Positions 56,881 through 64,000 of a stretch of DNA of 64,000 bases are shown in pieces (the first letter of the stretch is position 1; each line of letters begins with the position of its first letter). The position numbers and the translations under genes were made by a program. The notes under the pieces are model-generated. The model was not told the origin of the DNA, searched no databases, and worked only from the letters and a program-made list of their open reading frames with translations. This DNA is from Gnetum montanum (Eukaryota; Streptophyta; Gnetopsida; Gnetales; Gnetaceae): assembly GCA_015680685.1 (NCBI GenBank), contig MNCI01035006.1:708519-772518 (forward strand), read 5' to 3'.

Positions 56881-57053
56881 ATGATAATTAATTTCTAGAT
56901 TCATGATTATTTTTGGATTTACTTGAGTAAAGAAAGGCAAAAGAATGTGCACTTCTACAAGCTCAAGTTAAAGAGAATTGGTCCATTTCATATTAGGGTC
57001 AAAATCAATCCAAATGCTTATGAGATTGACTTACCTAATGATTTATATATTTC

Positions 57054-57335
57054 TTGTGTTTTAAATGTTTCAAATTTAAGCCCATAGCACGGAATGTGAT
57101 TGCATTAGACTTGGGGGATAGCCTTGAGATCCTCAAGGATGCACTTGAAGACTCAAACTTAGCCAAGCCACCAAGAAAAGTAATTATGTTGAAAGCAAGG
57201 AAGAATAGGAGCACAAGAGGTAGAAAAGTGCATGAGTACTTGGTGCATTGGAATGATGAAGGGTCTAAAAATGCCATTTGGATCCATGAGAACAATTTGG
57301 CTTTGTGGGGGCTTAACGCTATCCCAAGTGTGTAG
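57054..57335 (+). pseudogene. Chromodomain-like integrase C-terminus
   Basis: KPPRKVIMLKARKNRSTRGRK and then VHEYLVHWNDEGSKNAIWIHENNL match the chromodomain pattern EYLVKWxGxxxxxxTWxxxxxL. In chromoviruses this domain can guide integration to marked chromatin. The aromatic positions Y and W are kept, so the fold may have been retained. It ends at a stop shortly before the polypurine tract GGGTGGGAGAGA (57365-57376). Confidence 0.8.
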
Positions 57336-57376
57336 CTAACTTAAGGGCAAGTTTAAATTCTTAAGGGTGGGAGAGA

Positions 57377-57572
57377 TGATGAGGACATTAGCCAACCCAT
57401 GTCTAAACCTCAATATGTTTGTGCATAAATGATTGTGTATTTTTGTTTTTGTATTTTAGTGTTTTTTTATTGATGATGATATCAAGGTATTTTGACATGT
57501 TTGGAAGTCTTTTAAGGTCATTTTAATGACCTAAGGGTGTTCTGGGGGCTATGGGAACTTGTTGGAAGATGT
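57377..57572 (+). repeat. Truncated 3' LTR of the younger chromovirus
   Basis: 196 bp match the first part of 51498-52333 (TGATGAGGACAT, then CAATATGTTTGTGCATA and GGGAACTTGTTGGAAG). At about 57572 it switches directly to an RT coding sequence of another chromovirus. Confidence 0.85.
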
Positions 57573-58044
57573 CCCTACTGCACCAAATTGACTTTATCCC
57601 TAGTGCTACCATTTTAAATGAGAGAGCATACTGGATGAAACCAAATCATAGAGCTAAATTGCAAAAGGAAGATAAAGGGGTTACTTGCAAATAGCTTCAT
57701 TAGGAAGTCAATTTTTTCTTTTCTAGTTATAGTAGTGCTTATGCCAAAGGACAAAAGTAACAAAGGACATGAATTGATTTAAGGGCTTTAAATAAGATAA
57801 TAGTGAGGTATTAATTTCATATTCCAAGGATGCATGATATTCTTGATGTCCTTACAAATGTAGAGGTTTTTAATAAAATTAATTTAAAGAGTGGTTACTA
57901 TTAAATTCAAATCAAAACTAGTGATGAGTGGAAGACAACGTTTAAAATACCATATGAATTATTTGAACTATTGGTGATGTCATTTGGGTTGAAACATACT
58001 CCTACCACATTTCTAAGGTTGATGCATGATGCCAACAAAGATTT
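57573..58044 (+). pseudogene. Chromovirus RT, part before the solo LTR (older copy)
   Basis: IDFIPSATILNERAYWMKPNHRAKLQKE (57580-57668) parallels IDFILGATIPNKRAYCM at 54593. PRMHDILDVLTNVEVFNKINLKSGYY and TSDEWKTTFKIPYELF follow, then MSFGLKHTPTTFLRLMHDA (about 57978-58030). The reading is cut at 58044 and resumes after the solo LTR as DFRDLTDKYCIIFFND. Confidence 0.8.
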
Positions 58045-58568
58045 TGTGACATCAAGTTCCCAAATGTCATGCAAAACTCCAAATATACATTATATTAGAC
58101 ATTATGCATAAAGGAAATAAAAGGAAAAATGTAGAAAGAGAAAAGTAAAGAATGCTTTATTGTTATGGAATAATGTATATGGATCAAGCTCTAAGAGTGT
58201 TTCTTGAAGACTTCTTCCTTCGACATCTATCTCTTAGAGGCAATCTAGCATGGCCATCATAGTTAGGCTTACAACCTAGCCAAAAGGGATGGCTAGTCCT
58301 TTTTTTATCCGACTTCACCTAGCTCCTATGACTTACTTGTACTATCTTTGCCACTCCATGCTAGCATGACCTCTAAGCCCATGTATAAATGACTTAGGTC
58401 AGGCCCTCAAAGTTCACCTTAAGAGACATGTCTATTATTACAAGATGCCCTTTTGGGTATCAATTACAACATGCTCTTTCAAGTTTTGTTATGATAATGA
58501 TAACACTTGTTATGAAGAGGTACCATATTCGCTATGCAACAACATCATTTGGGAATGGGGATTTTAGA
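58045..58568 (-). mobile_element. Solo LTR of the CCR4-carrying element family
   Basis: In inverse orientation it matches 34985-35571 along its length, from TGTGACATC at its left (58045) to AACATCATTTGGGAATGGGGAT at its right. It is flanked by a perfect duplication, GATTT (58040-58044 and 58569-58573). No interior is present, so it arose by recombination between the LTRs of a complete element. Its length of 524 bp against 587 reflects internal deletions. A plus-strand frame starting at 58428 spans its right edge and is accidental. Confidence 0.92.
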
Positions 58569-59460
58569 GATTTGACTGATAAGTATTGTATCATCTTTTT
58601 TAATGATGTTTTGGTATCGAGCTCTAATGAGGAAGAGCACTTAGATCACTTGAGGAGAGTATTTCTTAAGTTCGAGGAGGTACATTTGGTGATCAATGTG
58701 AATAAAAATCACTTCTTCAAGAGGGAGATCACATGGGACATGTGATTTCTAAAAATAAAATTTGAATAGAAGCCATTAAGGTGAAGGCTATTAGAGATTG
58801 ACTAACTCCTAAAAATGTTAGAAAGGTAAGATCACTTCTTGGTTTAGTAACTTTTTATAGGAGTTTCATAAAACCTTTTAGTGGTATTTCATGGTCTATG
58901 TTTCCATTTCTTAAGAAAAATTATGATTTCAAGTAGGATGATGAAACTCAAAGAAGTTTTAACTTGTTAAAGAAAAAAAATACCAGTGAACTAGTACTTG
59001 TAATGTGAAATTTTTAGAAAATGTTTTAAGTGGAGGTGAATGTAAGTAGACTTATCATTGGAGGGGTGTTTTCCAAAGCAAGTAGACATATTACTTTATT
59101 TTTTGAAAATTTGATTGAGTCAAGATGAAAATATAACATATATAAAAAGGAGTTGTATGTTATTCATCAACTAATCAAGCATTAGAGCATTATTTGTTGT
59201 CCAAGGGGATCACTTTGATGACCCATCATAAAGCACTTTAATTTCTTAATTATCAATTAAAGTTGAGTGCCAAATACATGAGGTGGATGAAACAATTGCA
59301 AGAGTTCAATTTTGTACTTAAGTACAAGATAATGAAGGCCAATGTGGCTAAAGATGCATTGTATAGAGTGCATGTGGTGAATTTTAACATGCCTCATGTG
59401 GAAGGCATGAATGACATTTTTGAATTATATGAACATGATTTAGATTTTGTGTAGGTGTAG
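58569..59460 (+). pseudogene. Chromovirus RT end and RNase H (older copy)
   Basis: After the duplicated GATTT the RT resumes: KYCIIFFNDVLVSSSNEEEHLDHLRRVF (58585-58668). The catalytic DD is N-D, an inactivating change. VNVNKNHFF, GHVISKN-like and KNVRKVRSLLGLVTFYRSFIKPF (58805-58875) follow. RNase H is weak (VEVNVSRLIIGGVFSK near 59035). The open 59263-59454 frame closes it with MSAKYMRWMKQLQEFNFVLKYK and HVVNFNMP. Confidence 0.8.
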
Positions 59461-60310
59461 AGAAGCCTCAAAGAATCATTATTAAGTAGGATATATTAAT
59501 AAATGAATTATTGTATTTAAAATAAATTTCTATTCAGGATTGAAAAGATTTTTATTTCCAATTATGGTTTTAGGAATATGATTTTGGTTGAAAAAAATTG
59601 TGGTCTATGGTAGGTTATGTGGGCAAGGATAAGAAATTGGAACTTGTGGGTAGAAACTATTTTTAGGTTGAAATGACCTTTGAAGTCTTCCAATTTATGA
59701 ATAAATTATTGATATGTTAGAAATTTAAGGAAGGTAACAAAGTTGATGGATATTATATGCCTTTGTCAGTTCCCAAGGATCCTTTGGAAAGCATGTTAAT
59801 CAACTTTATGAGTGGAATTCTAAAGACCAAAAGGGGACTTGATGCTATCCTTATGATAGTGGGCAGCTTCTTTAAGATAGCAAACTTCGTTTTGTGCAAA
59901 ATATGAGTGATACATTTTATATTGCAAATTTTTTTCTAGCATATTATGAGATTGCATGGGACTCCTTTGAATATTTTTAGTGATAGAGCCTTCAAATTCA
60001 CTAGTCATTTTTGAATCTCTTTGGAACACTTCATAGGAAAAATTAAATTTTTATAGTAATGGTCAAAATAAAGTGGTCAATAAATCATTTCTAAATATTT
60101 TAAGATTTTTGTGTGAAGGACAACCCAATAGGTGGGAATAGTTATTTTGTCATTTTGAGTTCTTCTATAATAATGATTTTTATGTTGCTATTGGGAAGAG
60201 TGTGTTTGAGGTTAATTATGGTTTTTATCCAAAGATGGTGGATAATATTAGGATCTTAGATGGAGAATCTTAAGTGAGTGTATATTTTATGCAAGAGATT
60301 AAGGATATTC
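59461..60310 (+). pseudogene. Chromovirus integrase, strongly decayed (older copy)
   Basis: Traces include KFKEGNKVDGYYMPLSVPKDPLESMLINF (about 59725-59810), PLNIFSDRAFKFTSHF (59970-60015, core Asp) and NGQNKVVNKSFLNILRFLCEGQPNRWE (60060-60140, with the catalytic Glu of GQxE changed to Lys). FYNNDFYVAIGKSVFEVNYGFYPKMVDN then matches the copy at 56660. Many stops and shifts break it. Confidence 0.7.
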
Positions 60311-60678
60311 ATGTTTAAGATATGGAAAATCTTGAGTAGAAGGATTAAGAAAGAATCCTAAAAGAAAATGAGAGTTAGAGGAAGCCAATTTTTTTTTATT
60401 TTTTTTTTGGTATTCTTATTTGGATGTACTTAAGGAAGAAGAAATTGAGAGATGGTAACTTCTCAAAATTGAAGAATAAAAGGATGGATCATTTTGGGAT
60501 AAATGCCAAAATTAATAACAATTCTTTTAAAATTGACTCACAAAATGATGTGAATATGAGTTTTATTTTTATTGCTATAGGTCTTGTGCATTATCCTTGA
60601 TCAATAGATGATGAATTTTTGTATGGAAGCATCGATAAGTTAAAGGGGGTAATTGACAAGTCTAAGCCTTCATAGGAG

Positions 60679-60861
60679 ATGAAGGTAATCATATTCAAGA
60701 AGAGAGAAGATTCCAACCCTTATGAAGTGAGGAGGTATGAGTACTTAATTCATTGGAAGGATCAAATTATTGATGATGTTGTATGGATTATGAGACCAAG
60801 CTTTTTGAGTGGAAAATCACTTCTACTCCTAGGTCAATGTTTACCTAAGTTCATTTTTTGA
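60679..60861 (+). pseudogene. Chromodomain-like C-terminus (older copy)
   Basis: MKVIIFKKREDSNPYEVRRYEYLIHWKDQIIDDVVWIM-type sequence corresponds to the chromodomain-like end at 57.1-57.3 kb (EYLVHWNDEGSKNAIWI). The short frame ends just before the purine tract AAGGATGGGAGAG (60861-60873). Confidence 0.7.
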
Positions 60862-60875
60862 AGGATGGGAGAGTT

Positions 60876-61710
60876 TGTACAGGTACACCTCTTCTAGACC
60901 TATTTTTATCCCTATAAGTAGAAGACCAAAGGTTTTGGATAGGTTGGGAGGCATCTTTTCTAAGAGCTAAATATGCATAGGAGGAATCTTGTCTAAGACT
61001 AATCAATTAATAGTACATGTTTTATCTAACTATGAGATTTCTTCATTGGGAGAGAGGACATCTTGGCTAGAGATGAGATGTCTCTAGGGTGATGCCTTGC
61101 ATGTGGAGGAGACATCTTATCCAAAGAGCAAACATCTTACCTTTAACCTAGGTTTGATAGAGAGATATCTTATCAAGCTTATGAAGTCTTGTTCAACTAG
61201 AAATTTTGAGTTTAATATTAGAAAAAACTAGGAATTTTGGATTCAAGATTGAAAATAATAGGAAATCTTTTAGTTATTCATGAGAAAAATTTCCCTGAAG
61301 TCTTGATTTTGCAATTTGATATATATTAGTTTTGTGTTATATGTTTATGTGTAGAGAATTGAGAGGGATTACATGAGAGTTATGTGCATCTTTATGATGA
61401 ATTATGTATGTGACATTGATCATTATGTCTTTTGTGGGTGTTAGACCTTAGTCCTCTATGTGTGTGAGGAAGACGTCTAGATCAATTACACCTTACATTG
61501 AGGTCAACCATATGTGTGGTTTTAGAGCCTCATGCTTTGAAATATCATGAGTGTGCAAGTGTTATTCTTCTATGGGATTATGATTTCGTTATATTTTTGA
61601 ACTCTCCAATTTTAATAGAAAGCTAGTTTTCTTAATTTTTCTAGCAATTGAATTATTTTTCATAATATCTAGGTTTAGTGTATTTTTAAGGGTCAAAGTA
61701 AATTGGATTG
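60876..61710 (+). repeat. 3' LTR of the older chromovirus
   Basis: It starts after the purine tract with TGTACAGGTACACC. Its U3 is crowded with GACATCTT/GAGATGTC words (about 60945-61160), as in the LTR at 51498 although the flanking sequence differs. The tail near 61590-61690 resembles 12880-12990, which is followed there by a primer site. The right end is approximate. Confidence 0.6.
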
Positions 61711-61739
61711 ATGTTACTTCATATTCTGTACTTAAGGAG

Positions 61740-62480
61740 CCTAAACATTAACATTAGAATTTCTTGAAAGATTATATCATTTTTCATTTACCTTCTTAGT
61801 TTGCCTTTCTAGTCTTCACATGAAAGATTGCTTAGCTGAGTCAAGTTTTATATTAAAAGACCATGTTTTTCTTTGATCCATAATTCGTTCCAAGGCATTA
61901 AATGCATCATCAAAGGTTTTGTAAAGGATGGATCCTTTATAAGAAAAATTAAAAATTTTCCTATTGGCATGTGCAAGATGATCCAAAAATAATCCAAGAA
62001 GTTGGCATTTAGAAAAATCATGATATGGATTCTTTGCTTTCAAATATTTAAATCTCTTAGAAGTTTATTTATAGATTTTACTATTTTTTGTGGAAGCTTA
62101 ATCGTTATTTTTTTATAAGGATGGACTTTGGAAAAGAATAAAAATCTAATCAAAAACTCATTAGATTAGATTGATTCCAAGATTAGATTAAATAAAGTCT
62201 TAGGATCCTTAATTAAGAAAAATCTCTATCACTAGATGTTAATAGAAAAATAATAATTTTAGTTCTATTACTAACATTAATGCCATAAGTAATAATCAAT
62301 GTTTCAAAAGCTTGAATGTAATAGTAAGTATCCTCCTCATCAATGCCAAAATAGTGATAGAATATTGGTAAATTTTTAATTTTAACGTCCACTTCATAGA
62401 GTAAAAATGAGAATGAAACATTAGTTATAGATTTTCATTTCATCAAGTCCTTAAAAGTAAGTTAGTTTGACATACTTCAA
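61740..62480 (-). pseudogene. Ty3/gypsy gag fragment, minus strand
   Basis: The 75-codon frame 61816-62043 reads YHDFSKCQLLGLFLDHLAHANRKIFNF, SYKGSILYKTFDDAFNALERIM. That matches the gag pattern FSxxQLxxxFYxGLxxxxRxxxD..G.FxxKTxxDAxxLIE of Athila/Tat elements. Upstream on the minus strand, YPIFYHYFGIDEEDTYYYIQAFETLI (about 62360-62290) and a decayed NEFLIRFLFFSK (about 62170) give the earlier capsid motifs. Its pol would be expected left of 61740 but is absent. Confidence 0.65.
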
Positions 62481-64000
62481 TATGGGACTTGATTTTAAAA
62501 TTGAAGAAATTGTTGCATCTGGCTTGCTAGTGAGATTAAATGGTGTGGTAAGAATTGACAAATATTTTACACATTTGGTTGATAAACATTAATCAATAAA
62601 ATATTTTCTTTCTTTATGATTTCTAGCTAAAGATGAAATCTAAAACCTTTTAGGTTCTAGGCGTTGTACTCAAGTAAGGTCTTCTTGTTGGGCACTTACA
62701 AGTTTGTTTGAGTTTTAGATTCAAGAGTAGCAGTGACAATTCTACTATTACTATTTTTTCTCCTATTTCTTCTATTTGTTGATCTAGCTTTCACTTTGTC
62801 AAAATAATACAATTCATCAATGTTTAGACTCTATTGGAATAAATTATATACTCTCAAGTCATGATAGAAAATAATTAGTTGATCAAATAGTGCTCTACAA
62901 AGTTGTTGCTTCACATATAGTTGATCTCGTTCAAGTTGTCCAAAAAATCATTTATAGAACTAGTAGAACCTCTCTTATTTTCATTATGGATTTTAGTCCT
63001 TTGACTAAATCCTAAAATGTGAGGACACTCATGAACTCTTATGGATTTAGCAACAAGATCCACATTTGGCAAGTATCTTCCCTAAATCTATCATCTATTG
63101 GAAACCATTTCAAATTGCAGAGGTTCTTTATATTGTAGCAAATTTAGTTATGATATTTTGACTTTATGACTTTAAGAATGTTGGCTCATCCTCACATCTA
63201 CAAATGCAAGGGTTTCCATTTTTTTTCTTTCAAATATGTATTCATTATTTCTTTTGAGAAAAGGGTAAGTTCTTCCTATAAATTATCTTCTACCATTGCC
63301 ATTTTTGGCATGCATCTAGTATCAAAAGCACATTAATGAGGGGTGAAATTTCCTAAAATTATTTCATGTTGCTTTTGATGTATATCATTTTTTCCTCTTT
63401 TGTAGTTCTTTCTAGTAGCTTCTTCCATATTTTATAGTCTCTTTTCTTTTTCTACTTTTTAAGTCTCTACTATCTCTCTTTAGCTACTACACATAATCTC
63501 CATAAAATTTTTAACTAATAAAAAATTTTCGGCATGAGCTCACTATTTTTTTTTTCAACATGTGCTCATTATTCTTTTTTCTTTCCAACATGTGTTCATT
63601 TACATTTGGTTTTGAAAGATTAAGGTTTGAATTCTATCCATGCTTGTTATTTTTTAAACTCATTTTTGTTAGTAGAATTTGTTAATTCAACAATGGTTTC
63701 TAAGATCCTTAATATTGGTGTTTTTAATCATCATCATGATTTATTGATTATTCAAAAGTAGACTTCCTATTTTAATCCGATATCTCCGAAAATTTAAAAA
63801 AATTCTTGTTTTATTAAATTTTCAAATATTTTATTATTTTTTTAAAATTGAAAGGAACATTATCTCTTGTATTATTCCAATAAAGGATTTAGAGATTCTT
63901 ATTGCAACTAGTAGTTTCCATAGAATTCAATGTGTGATTAAAGAAAATCTTGATTCACTTAAGTAAGAAATTATTTTGTGTGCTAGAGGAATTAATTATG
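62481..64000. other. AT-rich right edge of the window
   Basis: I could not identify a domain or LTR. If the minus-strand gag at 61.7-62.5 kb belongs to a larger element, its leader and 5' LTR should lie here or beyond. An AACATGTGCTCATTATTC / AACATGTGTTCATTTAC pair near 63555-63600 is a small local repeat. Confidence 0.35.

Larger units (their letters stand above)
51498..57572 (+). mobile_element. Chromovirus-type Ty3/gypsy retrotransposon, 3' LTR truncated
   Basis: LTR copies start TGATGAGGACAT at 51498 and 57377. The first has TGATGAG/CTCATCA inverted ends and 836 bp. The second stops matching at about 57572 after 196 bp. Between them are an initiator-Met-type primer site, gag with a CCHC knuckle, protease, RT, RNase H, integrase and a chromodomain-like end. 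That set defines a chromovirus. It interrupts an older gag at 51497. Because the right LTR end is lost, the target duplication cannot be tested. Confidence 0.88.
57573..61710 (+). mobile_element. Older chromovirus, pol to 3' LTR, with a solo LTR inside RT
   Basis: The pol begins abruptly inside RT (IDFIPSATILNERAYWM) and runs through RNase H, a weak integrase, a chromodomain-like end and a polypurine tract to a 3' LTR. With the gag fragment at 50840-51497 it may form one older element, into which the younger chromovirus inserted before a deletion removed the junction. It is more decayed than the younger copy. The solo LTR at 58045-58568 interrupts its RT cleanly. Confidence 0.78.

Noticed and set aside
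1-64000. CRISPR array, bacterial operon, tRNA gene or organelle DNA insertion
   Set aside because: No regularly spaced identical repeats, no Shine-Dalgarno-led gene clusters, no cloverleaf-like sequence with intact boxes and no chloroplast or mitochondrial gene fragments were seen. Tandem units in the copia LTR are adjacent, without unique spacers.

Overview
The window is seed-plant nuclear DNA made almost wholly of decayed LTR retrotransposons. The evidence is plant-type Ty3/gypsy and Ty1/copia families, primer-binding sites matching plant tRNA-Asp and initiator tRNA-Met, 5-bp target-site duplications (TSDs), high AT, and no intact host gene. Deep nesting and old insertions (LTR pairs roughly nine-tenths identical by eye) suit a large repeat-rich genome, such as a conifer or another gymnosperm. 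The species cannot be named from the sequence. All element ORFs are broken by stops and frameshifts, so nothing here looks autonomous today.

Layout. 1-7.8 kb: an Athila-like gypsy element on the minus strand. 7.8-13.0 kb: mostly unassigned DNA with a minus-strand remnant of an initiator-Met-primed element (~10.6-11.2 kb), a gypsy integrase remnant and an LTR end. 13.2-13.9 kb: a copia-type LTR. 13,938-19,810: a second Athila-like element on the plus strand, with one LTR and a 3' truncation inside integrase.

20,537-48,632: one Tat-like gypsy element with 2.6-2.8 kb LTRs and TSD CTTCT. Its 5' LTR is split by a copia element (22,370-33,987, TSD TACTT). The integrase of that copia element is split by a pol-less Athila-like element (25,685-30,983, TSD ATTGG/GTTGG). 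Just after the 5' LTR sits a third insertion (34,985-39,071, TSD ATAAG) that has captured a CCR4-type deadenylase coding region and also holds a 5S rRNA-like stretch. The pol of the Tat-like element has an additional RNase H between protease and reverse transcriptase.

48.6-61.7 kb: a copia-type LTR, then a chromovirus (51,498-57,572, 3' LTR truncated) lying inside or joined to an older chromovirus (50,840-51,497 and 57,573-61,710). The older copy carries a perfect solo LTR (58,045-58,568, TSD GATTT) of the same family as the CCR4-carrying element. 61.7-64 kb: a minus-strand gypsy gag remnant and AT-rich DNA.

The main points of interest are two separate captures of apparent host-gene sequence (CCR4-like, and an unidentified exon-like segment at ~26.56-27.36 kb), the unusual RNase H position, the 5S-like segment, CG-rich GATATCGC palindromes next to the TATA box of Athila-like LTRs, and a 51-bp inverted copy bracketed by ambiguous bases that may be an assembly artefact.
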